Source: Pseudophaeobacter leonis
Lineage (GTDB): Bacteria; Pseudomonadota; Alphaproteobacteria; Rhodobacterales; Rhodobacteraceae
Reading direction: 5' to 3'
NCBI RefSeq assembly: GCF_002087335.1
Contig: NZ_MWVJ01000018.1
Location: 1-62,590 of the forward strand
DNA: 62,590 nt
The position numbers and the translations under genes were made by a program. Numbering within the stretch: position 1 is the first letter of the stretch; every line of letters begins with the position of its first letter. Under the pieces are notes generated by a model. It did no database searches. It was given only the letters and a program-made list of their open reading frames with translations, and had not been told where the DNA came from. Below, one piece after another: positions 7,697-16,826 of this stretch.

Positions 7697-9371
7697 ATGG
7701 ATTATCCGTACGACCTTGGCAGTTATTCCTGCCCGATCACCACCGCCTCACCACAGGCGCAACTCTGGTTTGATCGCGGCTTGATCTGGACCTATGGCTA
7801 CAATCACCAGGAAGCGATTGCCTGCTTCAAACAAGCCCTCTCACATGATCCCAACTGTGCCATGGCCCATTTGGGGGCTCTCATATGCCTCTGGTCCCAA
7901 CTATAATATGCCCTGGGAGCTGCACGACCAGACCGGCCGCGCCGAAGCCCTGACGCAGGCCTATGACGCCTGCGAGGCTGCCAACCGCTGCTTAAAAGGC
8001 TGCACCAGCGTCGAAACCCTGCTGATCCGCGCCCTCAAAACCCGTTATCCGCAGCGCAGCCTCGGTGAGGCGATGCATGACTGGGATTTTGACTTTGCGC
8101 AGGCGATGCGGTCTGCATTCAAATCCTGCGATACCCATCTGGATTTGCGCACAATATTCGCTGAAAGCCTGCTCAACCTGACGCCGTGGAAAATGTGGGA
8201 TCTCAAGACCGGCGCACCTGCCGAGGGTGCCGCCACCCTTGAGGCGCAAGAGCTGCTTGAGACTGCGATGGAGACAGCACCGGGCGCGATGACGCACCCT
8301 GGCCTGCTGCATCTCTATGTGCATCTGATGGAGATGTCACCGACCCCGGAGAAGGCGCTCAAAGCGGCAGATGTATTGCGGCGGCTGGTGCCTGATGCTG
8401 GCCATCTGGTGCATATGCCAACCCATATCGATGTGCTCTGCGGCAACTACCATGATGTAGTTTTGTGGAACCAGGAGGCCATAAAGGCGGACCTGAAATA
8501 TTACGACCGCGAAGGTGCCTATAACATCTATACAGGCTACCGGCAGCACAACTATCACTTCGTGATCTATGGCGCTCTTTTTCTTGGACAAATGGAGCCC
8601 GCGCTACAGGCAAACCAGGGCCTGTGGGACACCACCCCCGAAGAAATGCTCCGCATCAAAAGCCCGCCAATGGCCGACTATTTTGAATCCTACATGGCAA
8701 TGCATCCGCACATCCTGATCCGCTTTGGCCGCTGGCAGGATTGCATCGATCTGGACCTGCCCGCGGACCCTGAGCTGTATTGCACCTTGACCGCCACCAC
8801 CCATTATGCCCGCGCCCTTGCCTATGCTGCCACCAACCGCGTCAGCGACGCTGAAGCAGAAGAGCAGCTATTCCTTGCCGCCCTGGGCCGCGTGCCCGAG
8901 ACCCGGCTGATGCATAACAACCGGGTGACTGACCTGCTGGAAATCGCCCGTGAAATGCTGCGGGGCGAGATCGAGTACCGCAAGCACAACTATGATCTTG
9001 CCTTCGCGCATCTGCGCCGCTCGGTCGAATTGGATGACAACCTGCCCTATGATGAGCCCTGGGGCTGGATGCAGCCCACGCGACATGCGCTTGGGGCGCT
9101 CTTGTTGGAGCAGGGTCATGTGGCCGAGGCTGAAGCTGTTTACCGCGCTGATCTGGGCCTCGACAACAGGCTGTCGCGCGCCTCTGTTCATCCCGATAAT
9201 GTTTGGAGACTCAAGGGATTACACGACTGCCTTAACGCGCGTGGTGACAGCGTCGAGCTCCAGCACGTCAAACAAAAGCTCGACATTGCCGAGGCGCGCT
9301 CTGTCGGGGTGTTTGCCTCTTGTGGCTGTGCGCAGATCGCGATGCAACCTGAGAGCTGCTGTAGCAGCTAG
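7697..9371 (+). CDS. TPR-repeat protein (reading frame broken once)
   Basis: A ~558-residue soluble protein built of helical, TPR-like repeats. Recognisable units include AIACFKQALSHDPNCAMAH near the N-terminus and LAFAHLRRSVELDDNLPYDE and LLEQGHVAEAEAVYRADLGL near the C-terminus. The frame changes at the TTT of 7868-7870: one base too many separates AMAH from WGLSYASGPNYN. That is most likely a sequencing error. The end is cysteine-rich (CGCAQI, SCCSS). No enzymatic motif is seen; such proteins usually act as protein-interaction scaffolds. The partner and role are unknown. GGAGAGG at 7684-7690 is the ribosome-binding site and lies inside the palindrome above. Confidence 0.7.
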
Positions 9372-9427
9372 CCCCTTTTGCTCGGTCAGGAGGCTCCAAA
9401 CCGGGCAAAAGTCATGCCCGGAAAAGG

Positions 9428-9457
9428 ACAGACTGGCACCAAACAGACTGGTGCCTA
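9428..9457. repeat. Two 15-bp imperfect repeats directly after the mfd stop codon
   Basis: ACAGACTGG occurs at 9428-9436 and again at 9443-9451. Read on the minus strand, two ~15-bp units follow immediately after the mfd TAG (9457-9455). GGCACC (9435-9440) and GGTGCC (9450-9455) are also complementary, so the segment can fold into a small hairpin. Confidence 0.6.
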
Positions 9458-12400
9458 ATTGACCTTTGCTTTGGCCCTTTTCTTCTCGGCGACCAGCTTT
9501 TCAGCCAGGTCACGGGCAATGGCAAAGGCGCCTTTGATCTTGTCGCTGTCTTTTTTCCAGTCGCGGCGCACCACGATCTTGTTGTCTTTGACCTTGGCCA
9601 GACCATCCTGGCCCTGAATGAAATCAACCAGCCCCTGCGGCGAGGCAAATTTGTCGTTGTGAAACTGCAGGGTCGCGCCCTTTGGCCCTGCGTCCAGCTT
9701 AGAAATACCTGCGCGTTTGCACATCGCCTTTATGCGAACAACAAGCATCAAGGTGTTGACCTCTTTAGGCAATTTGCCAAACCTGTCGATCAGCTCTGCG
9801 GCAAAGCCCTCAAGTTCGACCTTGGTGGTGAGGGACGACAGGCGGCGATACAGCCCAAGGCGCACATCCAGATCAGGCACATAGGCCTCGGGGATCAACA
9901 CGGGCACCCCGAGGTTGATTTGCGGCGCCCATTGCTCATCGCCGTCGCTCAGCCCTTCCAGCTCACCGGAGCGGATCTTGGCAATCGCCTCTTCCAGCAT
10001 CGACTGATACAGCTCATAGCCGACATCGCGCATCTGGCCAGACTGCTCTTCGCCCAAAAGATTGCCGGCACCGCGGATATCCAGATCCTGGCTGGCGAGG
10101 GTAAAGCCAGCCCCGAGGGTATCAAGCGAGCCAAGCACCCGCAGACGTTTGTCAGCAGCGGCTGTCAGGCGCTGACGTGGTTTTGTGGTAAGATAGGCAT
10201 AGGCGCGGGTCTTCGAGCGCCCAACCCTTCCCCGGATCTGGTAGAGCTGCGACAGGCCAAACATATCCGCACGATGCACCACCATGGTGTTTGCGGTTGG
10301 AATGTCGAGGCCGGATTCCACAATCGTTGTGGCCAACAGCACATCATATTTGCCGTCATAAAAGGCGTTCATGCGGTCATCCAGCTCACCGGCAGCCATC
10401 TGACCATGGGCCACAACATAGCTCAGCTCGGGCAGCTGCTCTGTCAGAAAGGCCTCGATCTCTGGCAGATCCGAGATGCGCGGCACCACGTAAAAGCTCT
10501 GGCCGCCGCGATAATGCTCGCGCAGCAGGCCCTCGCGCAGGGTGACGGCATCAAATTCACTGACATAGGTGCGGATGGCGAGACGGTCCACCGGAGGGGT
10601 TCCGATGATCGACAAATCACGCGCACCCCTGTGAGGCTTAGCTGCAGCGTACGCGGGATCGGCGTTGCGGTCAGGGTCAGCACATGAATGTCCGAGCGCA
10701 TCTGTTTCAGGCGCTCCTTGTGACCGACGCCAAAGTGCTGCTCCTCATCAATGATCAAAAGACCCAGATCTTTGAAACGGATGTTTTTGGCCAAAAGCGC
10801 ATGGGTGCCAATGACGATATCAATGGTGCCCTTGGCCATGCCTTCGCGTGTTTTTGCGGCTTCTTTTGCCGTCACAAAGCGCGACAACTGCCTGACCTCC
10901 AAAGGAAACCCACGAAAACGCTCGACAAAGGACGCCGCATGCTGCCGCGCCAGCAAGGTTGTGGGAGCCACAATAGCCACCTGAAAGCCCGACATGGCCG
11001 CAACAAAAGCTGCGCGCATCGCAACCTCGGTTTTGCCAAAGCCCACATCGCCACAGATCAGCCGGTCCATCGGCTGCCCAGAGGTCAGATCCGCCATCAC
11101 ATCTTCAATGGCACGCAGCTGGTCGTGGGTCTCCTGATAGGGGAACCGGGCCGAAAACTCTTCCCAGGCATGCGCAGGCGGATCCATCGCCGGGGCACGT
11201 CTGAGCGCGCGCTCAGCAGCAACCCGAACGAGTTTGTCCGCCATCTCGCGGATGCGCTCTTTTAGTTTGGCCTTTTTGGCCTGCCAGGCCCCGCCGCCAA
11301 GCCGGTCCAGAAAGGCTTCGTCATGGCCGTATTTTGACAGCAGCTCGATATTTTCGACCGGCAGATAGAGCTTTGACTCTTCGGCATATTCCAGCAGCAG
11401 ACATTCATGCGCAGCACCCGCTGCCCGCACCACCTCCATGCCCTGATAGCGACCGATCCCGTGGTCCACATGCACCACCAGATCGCCCGGGCTGAGGGAC
11501 TGCGCCTCGGTCAGGAAATTTTCCGCCTTGCGGCGTTTCTTGGGCGAGCGGATCAACCGATCCCCCAGTACATCCTGTTCTGAAATCACCGTCATCTGCG
11601 GCGACTGAAAGCCATGCTCAAGCGCCCAGACAGCCAAATGAAGCCCGGATTTTCCGATCCGGGTGCCATCCAAAATCGGAATGACCTCGGCCAGCCCTTC
11701 GTCCTCGATCAGCCCGGTCAGGCGTTCGCGCGCACCTTCCGAATAAGAGGCAACAACCACCGGCCCCTCAAGCAGACGCGCCTTAATATGCGAGGCTAAG
11801 GCGCCAAAAAGGCTGATGTTTTCCTGCTGCCGTTCGGGAGAGAAATTGCGCCCAATGCGGCCGCCCGCATCCACAACGCCCGGACCAGAGGCCTGCGCCA
11901 GCGGGTGCAGCTGAATACTGCGGTGCGAGGCAACAGCAGCCTCCCAGGCGGCATCATCGAGATAGAGCAATCCGGGAGGGGTCGGTTTGTACACCGTATC
12001 CATCCGGCCCTTTTGGCTCATGGCGATCTTGCGGGTTTCATATTGATCTTCGATGCTCTCCCAACGGGCCAAACGAGCCGGTGTCACCTGATCATCCAGG
12101 GTCAGGGTGGCATCGGGAAGGTAGTCAAACAGGGTTTCCAGCGTATCATGAAAGAACGGCAACCAATGCTCGATGCCCTGATGTTTGCGCCCGGCGCTGA
12201 CGGCCTCATAAAGCGGGTCATCCGTGCCCGCAGCGCCGAACTCAATGCGGTAGTTCTGCCGGAACCGGGTGATCGCCGCCTCGTCGAGGATCACCTCGGA
12301 CACTGGCGCCAGCTCTATCAGATCAAGCGTTTCGGTTGGGCGCTGGCTGGCCGGATCGAACCGGCCAGCCGTCCAGAACATCGCCAAAAAAGTCGAGCCG

Positions 12401-12916
12401 AACCGGCCCGTTTTCACCGGGAGGAAAGATGTCGATGATACCGCCGCGAATGGCATAATCCCCGGGCTCCATCACTGTTGGGCTTTGCACAAAGCCCATA
12501 CGCACCAGAAAGTTTCGCAGGGCCTTTTCATCAACACGCTGTCCGACACGTGCCGAAAACGCAGCCTCGCGCAACACTGAACGGGCCGGGAGGCGTTGGC
12601 TGGCGGCATTCAGGGTGGTGAGCAGGATATACTGTTTCGGCATCTGGTGCACCAGAGCCGGAAAACAGGCCATCCGGGCGGAGGCAACATCGGCGTTGGG
12701 AGAGACCCGGTCATAAGGAAGACAATCCCAGCCCGGAAAGATGAACACCGGCATCTCGGGCGCAAAGAACGCAAGCGCTGCACGCATGGCCTCCATCCGC
12801 TTATCATCGCGGGCGATATGCAGAACCGGCTGGCCGGATTTTGCCAGCTCGTCCAGAATGAGCCGGGCATCAAACCCTTCTGGCGCACCGCCCATGGTGA
12901 TTGCTCGTTGCGCCAT
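9455..12916 (-). CDS. mfd: Mfd, transcription-repair coupling factor (reading frame broken twice)
   Basis: About 1150 residues, the usual length. It removes RNA polymerase stalled at DNA damage and recruits UvrA. Order: UvrB-like N-terminal module (LPYDRVSPNADVASARM), RNA polymerase-interaction region (PGDLVVHVDHGIGRYQGME), then RecG-like translocase with Walker A GDVGFGKTE, DEEQHFG and the TATPIPRTLQLSLTG motif, then VVHRADMFGLSQLYQIRGRV and the C-terminal TRCF domain. The frame breaks near 12340-12365 and at CGCG 10620-10623, where a two-base CG duplication separates LSLTGVR from DLSIIGTPP. The ATG at 12916 was chosen over an upstream ATG because AGGAGAGG lies six bases before it. Confidence 0.9.
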
Positions 12917-13058
12917 TGTGCGCCTCTCCTTTAACAAATGATCGCTGCTGTTCAGACCGCCGGATCACAAAACGGCTTGCAGACCCGTTTTGGCAATGTA
13001 CCTAGGCCGACTGTGGTCGTCTCTGGTCCCCGTCCGTCTCTGGGCTCCGTGCCATGCC

Positions 13059-13586
13059 TCATCCCCCGAGGGGGCCGATGTGAAGGTTTTGGTACATGCC
13101 CCACATGGCGGTGACAAAAATACAGATCATGCCGAGGAACTGCACCATGACACGGCAGAGGCTCAGCGCCTTATAGAGCTCCTCTCCACTGGCCTCGCTG
13201 GTAAAGATCTTTTGCGCCGTAGACAGATTGATCAGGCCGACCAAAGACAGGGGAAACACCAACAAAAAGACGGCCTGGGCAAACTCGACCTCAAGAATAA
13301 ATCCAAGGGTCGCCAGAATGGAGAGCACAAAACAGGCAAATCCCAGGAGCCAGACGCCGGCCGACTGAAACACAAACAGTATCCGGTTCACGTTGATCCG
13401 CACCAGATCTTCTAGATCGCGGGCCGATTGGCCTTCGTGTTTGCGCGCACGCTGGACCATGTCAAACGGGACGCCAATAATCCGGTGGCTGAGGGTAGAC
13501 CACATGACCGCCAAGGCGATCCAATACCAAAGATTGGAAAAGGACCGCAGATCAATCATCTCGGACAGGGTTTGAAACAAACTCAA
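13059..13586 (-). CDS. Small multi-helix membrane protein, annotated in relatives as a component of SufBCD complex
   Basis: About 175 residues with four or five hydrophobic segments (LWYWIALAVMWSTLSH, VFQSAGVWLLGFACFVLSIL, FLLVFPLSLVGLINL, FLGMICIFVTAMWGMY). Homologues beside hemB in Rhodobacteraceae carry the name component of SufBCD complex; I see no Suf motif and regard that name as unproven. The start is uncertain. A TTG at 13586 has GAGAGG ten bases upstream and gives LSLFQTLSEMIDLRSF, as I expect for relatives. ATG codons at 13607 and 13559 are alternatives. A much longer frame continuing upstream is antisense to hemB and is rejected. The gene is divergent from hemB. Confidence 0.65.
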   Translation of the reverse strand: MSLFQTLSEMIDLRSFSNLWYWIALAVMWSTLSHRIIGVPFDMVQRARKHEGQSARDLEDLVRINVNRILFVFQSAGVWLLGFACFVLSILATLGFILEVEFAQAVFLLVFPLSLVGLINLSTAQKIFTSEASGEELYKALSLCRVMVQFLGMICIFVTAMWGMYQNLHIGPLGG

Positions 13587-13826
13587 AACGCAAATGCCTC
13601 TCTTCATGCAGATCACAATGCCAACTGAATTGGCTTTTCTTCCGGTGAAAAGCAACACCCAGGTGATGTGATCTGGCCCTGTATCCTCTGAGGCCAGACC
13701 AGTGACAAGCCCTCCTGAAGTCGTCTTCGCGTGGGATGCGACAAAGCGCGGCGAATGTGTCACTTGCCATCGGCCTCGGATCCATGCGACCCAAGGTGGC
13801 AAGAAACAAGAAAAGATGAGTTCCAG

Positions 13827-14825
13827 ATGAAGCCGACCGTCGCTCCCTTTCCCGCCGCCCGCCTGCGCCGTACCCGTGTCAGCCCCGCAATCCGGGGATT
13901 GGTGCGCGAAAACACCCTGACCACCGATGATTTGATCTGGCCGGTGTTTGTACGCGACGGTGAGGGGATCGAAGAGCCTGTCAGCTCGATGCCGGGTGTT
14001 TTGCGCCGCTCTGTTGATAAAATCGCAGAGGCCGCATGCGAGGCACAGGCGCTGGGCATTCCGGCGATCTGCCTGTTTCCCTATACTGACGCTTCGCTCA
14101 AAACCGAAGACTGCGCCGAGGCCTGGAACCCGGACAACCTGTGCAACCGGGCGATCCGGGCGATCAAACAGGTGCCCCCTGACATCGCGGTGATGACCGA
14201 TGTGGCGCTGGACCCCTATAATATCAACGGCCATGACGGCTATGTGGTCAACGGCGAGATCCTTAATGATGAAACCATAGAGGCGCTGGTGAAGATGACA
14301 TTGGCACAGGCCGAGGCCGGCGCTGATATCATTGGCCCTTCTGATATGATGGATGGCCGCATTGGCGCGATGCGCAGCGCGCTTGAGGCCGCCGGGCACC
14401 GCAATGTCTCTATTCTGTCCTATTCGGCCAAATACGCCTCTGGCTACTATGGGCCATTTCGCGACGCTGTGGGCGCATCGGGGGCGCTGCAGGGCGACAA
14501 GAAGACCTATCAGATGGACCCTGGCAACTCGGATGAGGCCATGCGCCTGATCGAGCGCGACCTGCGGGAAGGCGCCGATATGGTCATGGTCAAACCCGGC
14601 ATCGCCTATCTGGATATCTGCTACCGGGTGAAATCGACCTTTGGTACTCCGACCTTTGCCTATCAGGTCTCTGGCGAGTACGCGATGATCCAGGCTGCGG
14701 CGCAAAATGGCTGGATCGACGGCGAAAAGGTCATGCTTGAAAGCCTGATGGCGTTTAAGCGCGCCGGCTGTGACGGGGTTCTTACCTACTTTGCGCCCGA
14801 AACGGCCCGCATTCTCAATGGCTGA
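13827..14825 (+). CDS. hemB: HemB, delta-aminolevulinic acid dehydratase (porphobilinogen synthase)
   Basis: A 332-residue cytoplasmic enzyme joining two 5-aminolevulinate molecules to porphobilinogen in haem, chlorophyll and cobalamin synthesis. The two substrate-binding lysines are visible: K202 in YSAKYASGYYGPFR and K256 in MVKPGIAYLD. The site that holds cysteines in zinc enzymes reads DVALDPYNINGHDGYV, with aspartates instead, so this is the zinc-independent type known from rhodobacters and rhizobia. Start at 13827, beginning MKPTVAPFPAARLRR; an in-frame upstream extension lacks family similarity. The stop codon lies in the first unit of a 13-bp triple repeat. Confidence 0.95.
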   Translation: MKPTVAPFPAARLRRTRVSPAIRGLVRENTLTTDDLIWPVFVRDGEGIEEPVSSMPGVLRRSVDKIAEAACEAQALGIPAICLFPYTDASLKTEDCAEAWNPDNLCNRAIRAIKQVPPDIAVMTDVALDPYNINGHDGYVVNGEILNDETIEALVKMTLAQAEAGADIIGPSDMMDGRIGAMRSALEAAGHRNVSILSYSAKYASGYYGPFRDAVGASGALQGDKKTYQMDPGNSDEAMRLIERDLREGADMVMVKPGIAYLDICYRVKSTFGTPTFAYQVSGEYAMIQAAAQNGWIDGEKVMLESLMAFKRAGCDGVLTYFAPETARILNG

Positions 14826-14854
14826 GCGCAATGGCTGAACCCAATGGCTGAAAC
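14816..14854. repeat. Three 13-bp tandem repeats across the hemB stop codon
   Basis: CAATGGCTGAGCG (14816-14828), CAATGGCTGAACC (14829-14841) and CAATGGCTGAAAC (14842-14854) follow one another. The first contains the hemB TGA. Because 13 is not a multiple of three, the three TGA triplets close all three reading frames. Confidence 0.9.
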
Positions 14855-15083
14855 AGTCTCGCGGCGACAGATCTGACATCAAAGCCAGCAAGAAGCTGCC
14901 AAGTTATGCCCGTTTATGTCCTGGGCTACTGTCAAAGAGATGACACCCGCCTGCAATAGGCGTATATGGGCGTATAGAGCCGGAAAACCGGCCTTCTCAA
15001 ACACCCCGCTCGGGCGGATTATTTTCCTGACACGCATGTGTTTCGGAACAGAGCCCAGAGCACCAGGACAGGCAACTGGATAT

Positions 15084-15659
15084 ATGAGCAGAAAATCTTT
15101 TGACCGCATGTCGCGCCGCGGCTTTACCTTTAGCCTCTTGGCCGGCGCAGGCGTCACCGCAGCCTGCGGCAATGGCGTTGGCACCAACAATGGCGCGACC
15201 ATTGATGCCCGCGTCGATGCCACCCTGAATCAGATGTACAACCTCTACCCTCACACGGTCACTCTGGCGGAGAAATCCACCGGCATGCTGGTCATGCCTT
15301 TGGTGACAGAGGCCGGGTTCCTGATTGGCGGTGCCTTTGGCCGTGGGGCTCTTCGGATCAATGGCGCAACCGTTGATTATTACTCTACCGTAAAGGGCAA
15401 CGCGGGCCTGCAGATTGGCGCCCAGCAATATGCCCATGTGCTGTTCTTCATGACCGAAGACGCCCTTGGTAAGTTCCGCCGCTCGTCCGGCTGGGCCGCA
15501 GGCGCCGATCTGGAGTATGTTGTCCGTGACGATGGCAACTCTCTTACGGCCGACACCAACACGATGACCTCGCCCATTCTGGCTGCGGTCTTTGGTCAGG
15601 CCGGCTTGCGCGTCGGCGCCACGCTGGAAGGCACCAAATACACCCGTATCATCCCATAA
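15084..15659 (+). CDS. SYLF/YSC84-like lipid-binding protein, exported lipoprotein
   Basis: A 191-residue protein. The N-terminus has a twin-arginine pattern (MSRRGFTFSLL) followed by a lipobox-like VTAAC, so export by Tat and lipidation at the cysteine (about residue 31) are likely. The mature part matches the SYLF (YSC84/Ysc84-related) domain: residual helix, then TLAEKSTGMLVMPLVTEAGF, GGAFGRGALRI, and a repeated hydrophobic beta pattern (GNAGLQIGAQQYAHVLFFMT). Eukaryotic members bind phosphoinositides; the bacterial role is unsettled but probably membrane-associated. Start at ATG 15084; longer upstream frames lack support. The ~258 bases between hemB and this gene hold only short repeats. 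Confidence 0.75.
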   Translation: MSRKSFDRMSRRGFTFSLLAGAGVTAACGNGVGTNNGATIDARVDATLNQMYNLYPHTVTLAEKSTGMLVMPLVTEAGFLIGGAFGRGALRINGATVDYYSTVKGNAGLQIGAQQYAHVLFFMTEDALGKFRRSSGWAAGADLEYVVRDDGNSLTADTNTMTSPILAAVFGQAGLRVGATLEGTKYTRIIP

Positions 15660-15724
15660 GATCCTCCGCTTAGGGCAATCTGCCCCTGGGATGAATTCGG
15701 GATACTTATGAAAACACAAAAAGA

Positions 15725-15756
15725 GAGCCGGTGCAGATCATAATCTGTACCGGCTC
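15725..15756 (-). terminator. Intrinsic terminator
   Basis: GAGCCGGTGCAGAT (15725-15738) pairs with ATCTGTACCGGCTC (15743-15756) with one G-T wobble and a four-base loop. On the minus strand it is followed by CTCTTTTTGTGTTTTC, so it mainly ends the dehydrogenase gene that stops at 15840. It also lies 65 bases after the SYLF gene on the plus strand. Confidence 0.75.
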
Positions 15757-15839
15757 ATTTCATCTCTGGTCGTTGACCAGGGCTACAGGCGAAACCCCCG
15801 GCGCCATAGCAGAACCGGGAGCCTCAGAGTCAGAGGCGG

Positions 15840-16712
15840 TTAGTCCAGCGCGCGCAGACGTTTGAGCAAGGACGAGGTATCCCAGCGACCGCCGCCAAGC
15901 TTTTGCACTTCTTTGTAGAACTGGTCCACCAGCGCCGTCACCGGCAGGCTCGCACCGGTTTCATTGGCAGCGCTCAGGCAAATCCCGAGATCCTTGCGCA
16001 TCCAGTCGACCGCAAAGCCATGTTCAAACTGGTCATCCAGCATGGTTTCATAGCGATTTGCCATTTGCCAGCTACCCGCAGCGCCCTGGCTGATCACCTC
16101 AACCACGGCCCGGCCATCCAACCCGGCTTTTTCAGCAAAGTGCAGCGCTTCGCTCAAGCCCTGGACCAGACCGGCAATGGCAATCTGATTGCACATCTTG
16201 GTCATCTGCCCGGCCCCGCTGTCGCCAATCCGACGGCAAATCCGCGCATAGGCCGCAATGATCGGCTCGGCCCGGGCATAGCTGTCGGCATCGCCGCCAC
16301 ACATCACCGACAACACGCCGTTTTCGGCGCCTGCCTGGCCGCCAGAGATTGGCGCATCCACAAAGGAGACGCCCGTCTCAGCCGCTGTGGCATAGAGTTC
16401 GCGGGTCACCTGGGCCGAAACCGTGGTGTGGTCGACAAACACGCTGCCCGCTTCCATCCCGGCAAACGCACCATCCGCCCCAAGACAGACCGAGCGCAGG
16501 TCATCATCGTTGCCAACGCAGGCCATGACAAAATCCGCGCCCGCAACCGCTTCGCGCGGTGTCGTGCCAAACGTGCCACCATGCGCGTCTGCCCAGGCCG
16601 AGGCCTTGGCGGCAGTCCGGTTATAAACGCTGACCTCATGACCTGCGGATTTAAGATGCCCCGCCATTGGGTAGCCCATGACACCCAAACCCAAAAATGC
16701 AATTTTTGCCAT
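15840..16712 (-). CDS. NAD(P)-dependent beta-hydroxyacid dehydrogenase (3-hydroxyisobutyrate dehydrogenase-like)
   Basis: A 290-residue, full-length member of the 3-hydroxyisobutyrate/6-phosphogluconate dehydrogenase superfamily. The Rossmann loop GLGVMGYPMAGHL is at residues 7-19, the substrate-binding DAPISGGQAGAENG near 119, and the catalytic lysine in GAGQMTKMCNQ near 171. The C-terminal all-helical domain ends in WDTSSLLKRL. It should oxidise a short beta-hydroxy acid such as 3-hydroxyisobutyrate, glycerate or tartronate semialdehyde; the exact substrate is unclear, and no valine-degradation genes lie beside it. It is divergent from the acylase gene. Confidence 0.85.
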   Translation of the reverse strand: MAKIAFLGLGVMGYPMAGHLKSAGHEVSVYNRTAAKASAWADAHGGTFGTTPREAVAGADFVMACVGNDDDLRSVCLGADGAFAGMEAGSVFVDHTTVSAQVTRELYATAAETGVSFVDAPISGGQAGAENGVLSVMCGGDADSYARAEPIIAAYARICRRIGDSGAGQMTKMCNQIAIAGLVQGLSEALHFAEKAGLDGRAVVEVISQGAAGSWQMANRYETMLDDQFEHGFAVDWMRKDLGICLSAANETGASLPVTALVDQFYKEVQKLGGGRWDTSSLLKRLRALD

Positions 16713-16826
16713 CTACTTTTCCCTTGTTCTTAACTGGCTTATGTTGGCGTCACCCTAACACCGGTCCGGCGAGGTGCAATCGCACGAAAGACGCCAAAGC
16801 CACAAAATATAGGAAACAGGCCCTTG

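Noticed and set aside
9659..10687. A 342-codon plus-strand frame
   Set aside because: It is antisense to the conserved translocase part of mfd and has no domain of its own.
13059..14891. A 610-codon minus-strand open frame
   Set aside because: Only its last ~175 codons look like protein (the small membrane protein); the rest is exactly antisense to hemB, whose plus-strand product is unmistakable.
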